DNA from: an uncultured Granulosicoccaceae bacterium
GTDB lineage: Bacteria > Pseudomonadota > Gammaproteobacteria > Granulosicoccales > Granulosicoccaceae
Length of the DNA: 14,981 bases
NCBI GenBank assembly: GCA_937951695.1
Contig: CALFBL010000054.1
Span: forward strand, 1-14,981
Direction of reading: 5' to 3'
How positions within the stretch are numbered: the stretch's first letter is position 1; the number at the start of each line of letters is the position of its first letter. A program made the translations under genes and the position numbers. Under the pieces are notes generated by a model. The model ran no database searches, had not been told where the DNA came from, and saw only the letters and a program-made list of their open reading frames with translations. This document shows, one piece after another, positions 1-8,006 of the stretch.

Positions 1-1728
1 CTGGTGATGGGCCTGACCAAAATCAAAACGACCGTATTTTACGGCGTCAGTCAAATCGGCATGCTGCTGGGCACCGCGGTGTTTGTCAACGCCGGCACCC
101 AACTTGCCAACATTGATTCGGTCGGCGAAATCCTGTCGCCAAAACTGATTTTGTCGTTTGCTTTGCTAGGCATTTTCCCTATCATCGCCAAAAAGATTGT
201 GGATTTCATTAAAGCGAAAAAAGTCTACGAAGATTTCGACAAGCCGGAAAAATTCGATCGCGACATCGTGGTCATCGGTGCCGGTTCTGGAGGGCTGGTC
301 ACCGCCTACATCGGTGCGGCTGTCAAAGCCGAAGTGTCGTTGATTGAAAGACACAAAATGGGTGGCGACTGCCTGAACACCGGTTGCGTGCCGTCAAAGG
401 CATTGATCAAAAGCGGCAAGGTTAAGTACAGCATCGATCACGCAGATAAGTTTGGCGTGATGAACGCCTCGGGCGATGTCGATTTTAAAATCGCCATGCA
501 GCGGGTGCACGAAGTGATCGCGAAGATCGAGCCGCACGATTCTCCCGAACGCTATCGCGATCTGGGTGTGGACGTCATCGAAGGCGAAGCCCGCATCGTT
601 GATCCGTGGCGGGTCGAGGTCAACGGCCGTACGCTCACCACACGCAACATCGTGGTCGCCACTGGCGCTATGCCGTTGGTGCCGCCTATTCCAGGCCTCG
701 ACGAGGTCGATTACTTAACCTCTGACAATTTGTGGGAAATCGACGAACTGCCAACCAAGTTGGTGGTGCTCGGCGGTGGCCCAATCGGCTGCGAATTAAC
801 CCAAGCGTTCAATCGCCTCGGCAGTGATGTGTATCAAATCGAAATGGCGCCTGCCATTATGGGTAAGGAAGATCCGGAAGTGGCTGAGATGGTAAAAGCG
901 CAATTTGAGTCCAACGGCATTCACGTCATGGTCAACACCAAGGCGACAGGCTTTAAAAAGGTCAATGGCCGCGATGTGATGATCGCTGAACAAGGCGATG
1001 CAACGATTGAGATCGATTTCGATAAAATCATCGTTGCTGTAGGACGTACGGCGCGGATCACAGGCTTTGGCCTAGAAGAGCTCGGCATCTCTGTGAGCGA
1101 GAGGGGCACCATTGAACACAACGAGCATCTGCAAACCGACATCCCGAACATCTATGCCGTGGGCGATGTGGCAGGGCCTTATCAGTTCACTCATGTTGCC
1201 GCTCATCAAGCTTGGTACGCAGCCGTGAATGCCCTGTTTGGGCATGTGAAAAAATTCCCCACCGACTATCGGGTGATCCCCTGGGCAACGTTTACCGACC
1301 CTGAAGTCGCTCGCGTTGGTCTTAATGAAACCGACGCCAACGCGGAAGGCGTACCCTATGAAGTCACCAAGTACGGCATTGATGATCTTGACCGAGCCAT
1401 AGCTGACGGCACCGCTTCAGGATTTGTTAAAGTGCTGACCGTTCCCGGCAAGGACAAGATTTTAGGCGTCACCATTGTCGGTGAACACGCAGGCGATCTT
1501 ATCGCCGAATACGTGCTGGCGATGAAACACGGTTTGGGTTTGAACAAGATCCTTGGCACCATCCATATCTACCCCACACTCGCAGAGGCGAACAAATACG
1601 CTGCCGGTGATTGGAAACGGGCGCATCAACCGGAAACTCTGTTGAAGTGGGTGAAGAAGTTTCACGCCTGGAGACGTGGCGAGTACAAAAAGGACAAACC
1701 TGCCAAAGCAGATTCCACAGCTTCGTAA
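1..1728 (+). CDS. Membrane-anchored FAD-dependent pyridine nucleotide-disulfide oxidoreductase, 5' partial
   Basis: The reading frame is open from the first base, so the N-terminus lies outside the window. Counting residues from the codon at base 4, residues 1-70 hold hydrophobic stretches that resemble the end of a TVP38/TMEM64 (VTT) membrane domain. A full class-I disulfide reductase follows: an FAD-binding GAGSGG (92-97), the redox cysteine pair C123/C128 in GGDCLNTGCVPSK, a second dinucleotide fold at GGGPIGCE, an AVGDVAG segment, and a dimerisation domain ending in HIYPTLAEA. Proteins of this fused type are known in Proteobacteria and are often labelled mercuric reductase. This one has no C-terminal cysteine pair, so mercury reduction is not supported. 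The base next to PT, a catalytic His in glutathione and lipoamide reductases, is Tyr523 here. The substrate is unknown; electron transfer from NAD(P)H to a disulfide or quinone at the inner membrane is inference. Confidence 0.9.
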   Translation: MVMGLTKIKTTVFYGVSQIGMLLGTAVFVNAGTQLANIDSVGEILSPKLILSFALLGIFPIIAKKIVDFIKAKKVYEDFDKPEKFDRDIVVIGAGSGGLVTAYIGAAVKAEVSLIERHKMGGDCLNTGCVPSKALIKSGKVKYSIDHADKFGVMNASGDVDFKIAMQRVHEVIAKIEPHDSPERYRDLGVDVIEGEARIVDPWRVEVNGRTLTTRNIVVATGAMPLVPPIPGLDEVDYLTSDNLWEIDELPTKLVVLGGGPIGCELTQAFNRLGSDVYQIEMAPAIMGKEDPEVAEMVKAQFESNGIHVMVNTKATGFKKVNGRDVMIAEQGDATIEIDFDKIIVAVGRTARITGFGLEELGISVSERGTIEHNEHLQTDIPNIYAVGDVAGPYQFTHVAAHQAWYAAVNALFGHVKKFPTDYRVIPWATFTDPEVARVGLNETDANAEGVPYEVTKYGIDDLDRAIADGTASGFVKVLTVPGKDKILGVTIVGEHAGDLIAEYVLAMKHGLGLNKILGTIHIYPTLAEANKYAAGDWKRAHQPETLLKWVKKFHAWRRGEYKKDKPAKADSTAS

Positions 1729-1744
1729 TCAAATAGGGTCCGGT

Positions 1745-4372
1745 TCAGGCAGAATCGGGATGTACAACCACTAGCTCAGGCTCACCGATGTGAATGCCTT
1801 GAGCGAAGTCGGCTCCAGCATCTCGCACCGCGTTCATCAAGCGCGGCGACTCGATGTGTTCGGCCACCGTTCGCCTACCCATTGAACGGGTGATGTCGCA
1901 AATGGCTTTTACCATGGTCAGATCGGTTGTATCGTCGAGAATATCGCGCACCAGCAACCCGTCGATCTTTAAAAAGTCGACGGGCAGCTTGCGTATATAA
2001 CCAAACGATGACAAGGCCGACCCAAAGTGATCGATGGAAAATCGGCACCCGATGCCAGCCAGTTCATTCATGAAGCTCGAAGCCGCCGACAGGTTGGCGA
2101 TGACCGATGTTTCGGTTAGCTCAAAGCAAACCTGCTCCGGGCTCAAGGTTGACGAACGCATCTTATCGATCAGCCACGCAGCAAACTCCATGCTGGTGAA
2201 CGAGCCACTGGACAGATTGATCGACACGTGGCGAAGTTTTCTCCGTATATCTTCGTTCTGCGCTATCCAGCCAATGGTGAGCTCGATCGATCGCCGATCC
2301 AGAGCCGATGACAGTCCGTAGCGTTCGGCGGCCGGGTAAAACGATGACGGACTGACTATGCTGCCAGTCTTTAACTGCATGCGCGAGAGCATTTCAAAGC
2401 GCAAACCGGTGGGTTGATCGTCCAAGGGCAATATTTTTTGCGCCGCCAATCGGAAACGGTTCTGCTCCAGCGCAGAATTGATCTCCTCCACCCACTGGGT
2501 GCCCACCTTGCGGTTGCTGCTGTTACCAGCACCTTCGCGATACACCACCACCCGGTTTCGACCTTCATCTTTTGCAATGTAGCAGGCAGCATCGGCAGCA
2601 CGAAAAACCGCTTCGAGGTTCTCCCATCGATCATCCACCACCACCAGCCCGACACTGACGCCGACGCTGAAGGTGTGCTCCCCCCAGGGGAACAGAAAAT
2701 TCTCGACTTCGTGACGTATCTGGTTGGCCAGTTTGATCGCTTCAGCGACTCGGCAGTTATACAAAAACACGCCAAACTCATCACCACCGAGTCGCGCTAA
2801 CACATCGCTTTTTCGAACCAGACTGTCAAACAGCTGCGCGAGCTGACGCAGCAGTTCATCGCCCGCTTCATGACCGCTGGTATCGTTGACCGCTTTGAAC
2901 CCATCCAGATCCATAAACAGCATTGCGTGAGCGGCTCGCGAGGTTCTGCATTCAGTCAGTGCGTCCTCCACATCTGCCTCAAACGCTCGCCGGTTGTATA
3001 GCCCGGTCAGTGCGTCGTGATTGGCGTGGTACTCGATGGCTTCGGATTTGCGCACCGAGGTGGTGATGTCGCAGAGAGTGGCTCGATAGCCTTTGAATTC
3101 ATCCGCGGCGTTGTACACCGGCATACCGCTGTAGCGAAACACCCGCGTCTCACCGTGCACCAACCAGCGAAACTTCACATCCCGAAACGGTTGATGATCG
3201 GCCAATCGACGCAGGTGTTCATCCCAAAAATCCGCATTCTCAACGTTAGCGGGCGTCTCCAGCCATTGCCGCAACGATCGACCGATCAACTGATCATTGA
3301 CGATACCCAAGACCGTCTCGGATTGTTTCGATACCATCCTGAATACCAAGCGCTCGTCCATCTCCCAGACACAATCGGCGGTGGCTTTAACAAAATCGTG
3401 GTAACGCTGAGCAATCGTGGCAAGGCCCAAATTCGGCGCTTGAGGAAGAATCGCGCTCGTCGCTTCGGTGCGCGCCTCGGGCTCTTGCGTTCTTTTCTGA
3501 GGAAAGTGTGGTTCGTTGAGTGCTAAATCGCGTTGAATCGCGTCGAGTTGCTCGCGCATCTTGCTCGCCGCCGGCTGAGGCAGCACCACAACCGCATCAG
3601 CAGCGGCCTCTCTGGCAGCACCGAGATCTCGATCCGAAGCGGGCCCCATGTCAATGAACGACAACAGCGTGGCCTGCGACGCCCCCCAGTTTACAAACGC
3701 AGCCCGCGCGATCAAACGCACCCCGTGACCGTCTTTGCGCCGCGCAGTTACCCGAACCCGCATGGCCTCGCTGGGATCTGTGGCCTCCGATAACGCCACC
3801 TGACTCAAGTGCACCAGTTGTTCTCGACTGAACAAATCTGCCAGTACGGCAGTGCTTTGCAACTGCGCAACGCTGTGATAGCCCAGAGTATTGGCAGCCG
3901 CATCGTTGGCAAACAAAACCTCTTTGTCGTTGATGATTAGACTGCCTTGCAGCCCTTCTTTAACCAGCAGTTCGTAGTCGACAGTAATCGCCGAGCGACG
4001 CGAACCCATGCCTGGCCCACCCACCAATCGTATGTCGATGCCGCGGACCACATCGCCGTCACTGACAATGGGAGTGCGAACAATCATGGCGGCGGTGGCG
4101 TTGGCCTGATTGGCACTGCTGCCAAGGCGAATGGTGTTGATGTCGGCTTTGGCCGACTGCAGGGTTTGCGCATCCAGCGTCATTTGCTGCCGGGCAATCG
4201 CTTCGGGCAATAAATCCAGATCGGTGCGGCCGATGACGTCCTCGGGTGTCTCGCAGCCCAAGCTGCGTGCGTACCCCATGGAGCAGGCGCGATACACCAG
4301 CTGCGCGTCTTTAAGTGCCACACAATCGTTTTCGAGTTTGATGGCTATCGATGCGTCGAACGTCTCCATCAT
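1745..4372 (-). CDS. PAS-GGDEF-EAL cyclic-di-GMP signalling protein
   Basis: This 875-residue protein has no membrane segment or signal peptide, so it is probably a cytoplasmic sensor. PAS-like regions lie at about 15-115, 130-245 and 318-440; the last ends in GYRATLCDITTSVRKSEAIE, typical of a PAS-to-GGDEF joint. The GGDEF domain (about 445-612) has an intact GGDEF at 529-533 and an inhibitory-site RxxD (RKSD, 520-523), so diguanylate cyclase activity with product feedback is likely. The EAL domain (about 630-865) keeps E660 (as EML), N719, E751, K802, E838 and Q858. Its usual DDFG metal-binding motif is DHFG (781-784), so phosphodiesterase activity is doubtful. Two ATG codons stand in tandem at the start, with a purine-rich stretch (AAGGAAAAGGGG) upstream. 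The gene lies 173 bases after icmF on the same strand and nearly abuts the convergent oxidoreductase gene. Confidence 0.93.
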   Translation of the reverse strand: MMETFDASIAIKLENDCVALKDAQLVYRACSMGYARSLGCETPEDVIGRTDLDLLPEAIARQQMTLDAQTLQSAKADINTIRLGSSANQANATAAMIVRTPIVSDGDVVRGIDIRLVGGPGMGSRRSAITVDYELLVKEGLQGSLIINDKEVLFANDAAANTLGYHSVAQLQSTAVLADLFSREQLVHLSQVALSEATDPSEAMRVRVTARRKDGHGVRLIARAAFVNWGASQATLLSFIDMGPASDRDLGAAREAAADAVVVLPQPAASKMREQLDAIQRDLALNEPHFPQKRTQEPEARTEATSAILPQAPNLGLATIAQRYHDFVKATADCVWEMDERLVFRMVSKQSETVLGIVNDQLIGRSLRQWLETPANVENADFWDEHLRRLADHQPFRDVKFRWLVHGETRVFRYSGMPVYNAADEFKGYRATLCDITTSVRKSEAIEYHANHDALTGLYNRRAFEADVEDALTECRTSRAAHAMLFMDLDGFKAVNDTSGHEAGDELLRQLAQLFDSLVRKSDVLARLGGDEFGVFLYNCRVAEAIKLANQIRHEVENFLFPWGEHTFSVGVSVGLVVVDDRWENLEAVFRAADAACYIAKDEGRNRVVVYREGAGNSSNRKVGTQWVEEINSALEQNRFRLAAQKILPLDDQPTGLRFEMLSRMQLKTGSIVSPSSFYPAAERYGLSSALDRRSIELTIGWIAQNEDIRRKLRHVSINLSSGSFTSMEFAAWLIDKMRSSTLSPEQVCFELTETSVIANLSAASSFMNELAGIGCRFSIDHFGSALSSFGYIRKLPVDFLKIDGLLVRDILDDTTDLTMVKAICDITRSMGRRTVAEHIESPRLMNAVRDAGADFAQGIHIGEPELVVVHPDSA

Positions 4373-4438
4373 GCGGTAAGCCCCTTTTCCTTTTGCATCA
4401 TTGGCCAGTGGTTACTAAGCTAAATCGGTGACCCCGTC

Positions 4439-4444
4439 AGTATA
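4439..4444 (-). promoter_or_regulatory. Possible -10 box for the GGDEF-EAL gene
   Basis: On the minus strand TATACT lies about 65 bases before the GGDEF-EAL start, inside the 173-base gap after icmF. It matches five of six bases of the sigma-70 -10 consensus, but I see no convincing -35 box at 16-18 bases. It suggests the gene could have its own promoter rather than depend on icmF readthrough. The evidence is weak. Confidence 0.2.
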
Positions 4445-4532
4445 GGACAGAACCTTTCAGATCGAGCGCCGCCTGGTTGACATTGATACTTAACATATTT
4501 CACACGATCAAACATTTAGCCCCTTGCAAAGA

Positions 4533-4556
4533 GCAACCGGACAGACTACAGGTTGC
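4533..4556 (-). terminator. Weak inverted repeat at the 3' end of icmF
   Basis: GCAACC (4533-4538) and GGTTGC (4551-4556) form a six-base stem with a 12-base loop that spans the icmF stop codon. In transcript order it is followed by TCTTTG, not a proper T-run. It is at best a poor intrinsic terminator, so transcription into the GGDEF-EAL gene remains possible. Confidence 0.2.
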
Positions 4557-7500
4557 GCCGGTATTGCCCACCGATGGCAAAAAACGCTTCCGTGAGCTGC
4601 CCCAGGGAGCAAACCGCCGCCGCATCGACCAACTCGCCGAACACATTATCGCCCCGAATCGCAGCCTGTGTTACGCGATCGATGGCGGCGGCGCTTTCCG
4701 CCTTGTGCCGGTTCTGAAAGTCCGTCAGACGGGCTATCTGACTGTCTTTTTCGTCATCATCGGAGCGGGCCAGCACCATATCAGGCGCCACGGAGGCCTC
4801 TTGGCCGAGATAGGTGTTGACACCGATTATGGGTAAAGAGCCGTCGTGTTTTTTGTGTTCGTAGCGCATCGACTCATCCTGGATTTTGCCGCGCTGGTAT
4901 CCGGTCTCCATCGCGCCCAACACCCCGCCTCGATCCGAGAGCCGGTCAAACTCATTGAGCACCGCTTGTTCGACCAAATCGGTCAGTTCATCGATGATAA
5001 AACTGCCTTGATTGGGGTTTTCGTTTTTGGCCAGCCCCCATTCACGATTGATAATGAGCTGAATGGCCACCGCACGCCGAACCGATTCATCGGTCGGCGT
5101 AGTAACCGCCTCATCATAGGCGTTAGTGTGTAAGGAATTGCAATTGTCGTACACCGCAATCAACGCTTGCAAGGTGGTTCGTATATCGTTGAACGCCATC
5201 TCTTGGGCGTGCAGTGAGCGGCCGCTGGTTTGCACGTGGTATTTTAGTTTTTGGCTGCGCGTCGATGCACCATACCGCTCACGCATCGCGACTGACCAAA
5301 TGCGTCGCGCCACCCTACCCAACACGGTGAATTCTGGGTCCATACCGTTACTGAAAAAGAACGACAGGTTTGACGCAAAATCATCGATGGCCATACCGCG
5401 CGATAAATAACTTTCCACATAGGTGAAACCGTTCGCCAGGGTTAACGCCAATTGGGTAATTGGGTTAGCGCCGGCTTCAGCGATGTGATAACCGGAGATG
5501 GATACCGAATAAAAATTTTTCACCTCGTTTTCTATGAACCATTCCTGAATATCGGCCATCATTTTCAAGCTGAATTCTGTCGAGAACAGACACGTATTCT
5601 GGCCTTGATCCTCTTTCAAAATATCCGCCTGTACGGTGCCTCGAACGGATCGATACGTGTTGGCTTTCAGTGTCGCGTACTCTTCATCGCTGGGTGCTCG
5701 ACCCTTGCGCTGTTCAAACGCATGGACCTGCTGACGAACGGCTGTAACGAAGTAGAACGCCAGAATGGTCGGTGCAGGACCATTAATCGTCATCGACACA
5801 GACGTCATCGGGTCGGTTAAATCAAACCCGTCGTACAACGCTTCCATGTCTTCCACAGTGGCAATGGAGACGCCAGAGTTACCCACTTTGCCGTAGATAT
5901 CAGGCCTTATAGCCGGGTCATTTCCATAGAGCGTGACCGAATCAAATGCGGTAGACAAGCGCTTGGCGTCGCTGTGTTCGGACAAGGCTTTAAATCGTCG
6001 ATTGGTGCGAAACGCATCCCCCTCTCCGGCAAACATGCGTGTGGGATCCTCACCTTGTCGCTTGAACGGGAACACCCCTGCGGTAAAGGGGAAAAAACCA
6101 GGTAAATTCTCACGCCGTAACCAGTGCAGTAAATCCCCGTGATCGGACAGCGTGGGTGTTGCAACACGGGGTATCATCGTGCCACTGAGCGATTCTACAA
6201 TGGCGTCCTTTGATCCCGATCGGTAATGGCTTTGGGTGTCTGGCCAAGCACTGATCAGATCTTTCGTCTCTTGGGTAAGCGCCTCTTGTCGTTGCTGGAC
6301 TAACTCATCAATCTGGGTTGAGTCATCGCTCGCTAACAGCTGCTTAACGCTGTGCAACTGCTGCAGTTCCCGGGCAAGCTTGGCCTGTTCTGCAGTGTTG
6401 TGGTGGTAATTGCGAATACTGTCGGCCACATCGGACAAATAGCGTTGCCGATTGCGCGGTATGATGTCCTGCACGTTGCTGCTGGCACGCACATTTGGAT
6501 TGGGCAAAGCGCCTTCATCAAGCGTTAACCCTTTTCCTTGCAGTGCGCCTAGCACAGCGTGATAAAGGGAGGTAACACCGTCATCGTTAAACCGAGAAGC
6601 CATGGTGCCAAACACAGGCATGGCGTCAGTGGATTCGGCAAACGCTTCGCGATTACGCTGCACTTGTTTTTGCACATCGCGCAACGCATCTTCTGCGCCC
6701 TTGCGATCGAACTTGTTGATGGCGACCACGTCCGCGTAATCGAGCATGTCAATCTTTTCCAGCTGACTGGCTGCACCGAATTCGGGTGTCATCACATACA
6801 GTGAAGTATCGCAATAAGGCACGATACCCGCGTCCCCTTGGCCAATACCGGGGGTCTCCACTATGATCAAATCAGCGCCACTCAAACGAGCCGCATCGAG
6901 CATAGCCGGCAAACACGCGGGCACCTCTCCACTGGCATCGCGGGTGGCGATCGATCGCATAAAAATGTTGTCGTGTTTGATCGCGTTCATGCGGATCCGG
7001 TCACCCAACAAGGCGCCTCCACTTTTACGGCGTGTAGGGTCAATCGCAATCAGCACCACCGACACCGATTCTTGTTGATCAAAGCGCAAGCGACGCAACA
7101 ACTCATCCGTGACCGACGACTTACCTGCACCGCCAGTACCGGTTATACCCAACACCGGAACCGGTCGTGTCATGTGCGAGGTGGTGTCAGCCAAATGCCT
7201 CAGCGAGGTATCAGACAGCTCAGCGTTTTCAATCGCGGTGAGCAGATTGGCCAAAGGCAGGTGCCGGGTCACATCGAACGCGTGATGTTGTTCGGTGAAC
7301 AAGGGAATGGCATCTATTAACGTGGGTTTAGCTGCGGTTCGGCATTTCTGTGCGGTGGTGATCATGTGCTCGATCATGCCCACAAGGCCTAAATTCTGGC
7401 CGTCATCGGGTGAATAGATTCGCGCGACGCCGTAGTCGTGCAACGCCTGAATTTCTTCAACAACAATGACCCCTCCACCGCCGCCAAAAACCGGGATGTG

Positions 7501-7803
7501 TCCTGCACCCTGCTCACGCAGACAATCCATCATGTAGCAAAAGTACTCAACGTGCCCGCCCTGGTAAGAACTGACGGCAATGCCGTTGGCGTCTTCCTGA
7601 ATGGCTGCGTCGACAATCTCTGCCACCGAGCGATTGTGCCCGAGATGGATCACCTCAACGCCCTGGCTCTGCAGGATTCTGCGCATGATATTGATCGAGG
7701 CATCGTGGCCATCAAACAAACTGGCTGCGGTGACAAAGCGTAAGGGGGTTTTGTCCGCGGTCTGCGCGAAGGTTGTATTGATATCAGTGGCAGTAGAGGA
7801 CAT
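4546..7803 (-). CDS. icmF: Fused isobutyryl-CoA mutase (B12-binding, GTPase chaperone and mutase domains)
   Basis: The product interconverts isobutyryl-CoA and n-butyryl-CoA by an adenosylcobalamin radical mechanism, in the cytoplasm. At 1085 residues it has the usual IcmF size and order. Numbered from the ATG at 7803, the B12-binding domain (about 20-150) carries DxHxx with D31 and H33. The MeaI-like G-protein domain (about 205-420) has a Walker A GITGTGGAGKSS (219-230), an ETPGIGQGD segment and the base-specificity motif NKFD (363-366). A linker leads to the mutase domain (about 545-1085). There the segment GQNTC carries Gln735, at the place where methylmalonyl-CoA mutases have the carboxylate-binding Arg (VRNT). 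That favours isobutyryl-CoA over methylmalonyl-CoA; related mutases for pivalyl-CoA are not excluded. An in-frame TTG two codons upstream (7809) is an alternative start. The gene is divergent from a thiolase, which fits acyl-CoA breakdown. Confidence 0.95.
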   Translation of the reverse strand: MSSTATDINTTFAQTADKTPLRFVTAASLFDGHDASINIMRRILQSQGVEVIHLGHNRSVAEIVDAAIQEDANGIAVSSYQGGHVEYFCYMMDCLREQGAGHIPVFGGGGGVIVVEEIQALHDYGVARIYSPDDGQNLGLVGMIEHMITTAQKCRTAAKPTLIDAIPLFTEQHHAFDVTRHLPLANLLTAIENAELSDTSLRHLADTTSHMTRPVPVLGITGTGGAGKSSVTDELLRRLRFDQQESVSVVLIAIDPTRRKSGGALLGDRIRMNAIKHDNIFMRSIATRDASGEVPACLPAMLDAARLSGADLIIVETPGIGQGDAGIVPYCDTSLYVMTPEFGAASQLEKIDMLDYADVVAINKFDRKGAEDALRDVQKQVQRNREAFAESTDAMPVFGTMASRFNDDGVTSLYHAVLGALQGKGLTLDEGALPNPNVRASSNVQDIIPRNRQRYLSDVADSIRNYHHNTAEQAKLARELQQLHSVKQLLASDDSTQIDELVQQRQEALTQETKDLISAWPDTQSHYRSGSKDAIVESLSGTMIPRVATPTLSDHGDLLHWLRRENLPGFFPFTAGVFPFKRQGEDPTRMFAGEGDAFRTNRRFKALSEHSDAKRLSTAFDSVTLYGNDPAIRPDIYGKVGNSGVSIATVEDMEALYDGFDLTDPMTSVSMTINGPAPTILAFYFVTAVRQQVHAFEQRKGRAPSDEEYATLKANTYRSVRGTVQADILKEDQGQNTCLFSTEFSLKMMADIQEWFIENEVKNFYSVSISGYHIAEAGANPITQLALTLANGFTYVESYLSRGMAIDDFASNLSFFFSNGMDPEFTVLGRVARRIWSVAMRERYGASTRSQKLKYHVQTSGRSLHAQEMAFNDIRTTLQALIAVYDNCNSLHTNAYDEAVTTPTDESVRRAVAIQLIINREWGLAKNENPNQGSFIIDELTDLVEQAVLNEFDRLSDRGGVLGAMETGYQRGKIQDESMRYEHKKHDGSLPIIGVNTYLGQEASVAPDMVLARSDDDEKDSQIARLTDFQNRHKAESAAAIDRVTQAAIRGDNVFGELVDAAAVCSLGQLTEAFFAIGGQYRRNL

Positions 7804-7859
7804 GATCAACGATTCTCAGACGAAATTTAACGCATTGGGTACGGTACTATCAAACAATG

Positions 7860-7873
7860 ACTCGGTCCCGAGT
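7860..7873. promoter_or_regulatory. Candidate operator: inverted repeat over a possible icmF -10 box
   Basis: ACTCGG and CCGAGT form a perfect inverted repeat separated by TC, in the region between icmF and the thiolase gene. On the icmF strand TATACT (complement of 7871-7876) overlaps the repeat and could be a -10 box about 70 bases before the ATG, although no good -35 box is visible. The geometry would suit a repressor site. No regulator gene lies in the window, and the functional reading is inference. Confidence 0.35.
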
Positions 7874-7899
7874 ATAGCGTCACTTGGGGGCAGGTCGCT

Positions 7900-7927
7900 T
7901 TTCCACCACGGGCTATTGCAATAGAAT
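7900..7927 (+). promoter_or_regulatory. Candidate sigma-70 promoter of the thiolase gene
   Basis: TTTCCA (7900-7905, four of six bases of the -35 consensus) and TAGAAT (7922-7927, five of six of the -10 consensus) are 16 bases apart. They would start transcription near 7934, giving a leader of about 70 bases. The perfect 12-base palindrome CTATTGCAATAG (7913-7924) overlaps the -10 box and is a possible regulator site. The assignment rests on consensus matching alone. Confidence 0.4.
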
Positions 7928-8006
7928 CGGACGATTTCCAAGCGTTGCGTACATCCCCTGACCGGTACTGGATTTTTCCGACATTGTCGCCTAACGAGCC
8001 AAAAAT

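Noticed and set aside
1..1728. Annotation as a true mercuric reductase (merA)
   Set aside because: There is no N-terminal heavy-metal-binding domain in view, no C-terminal vicinal cysteine pair, and no mer regulator or transporter nearby.
5126..7924. Several rightward open frames opposite icmF
   Set aside because: They lie antisense to conserved mutase, GTPase and B12 domains, have unremarkable composition, and match no family that I recognise.
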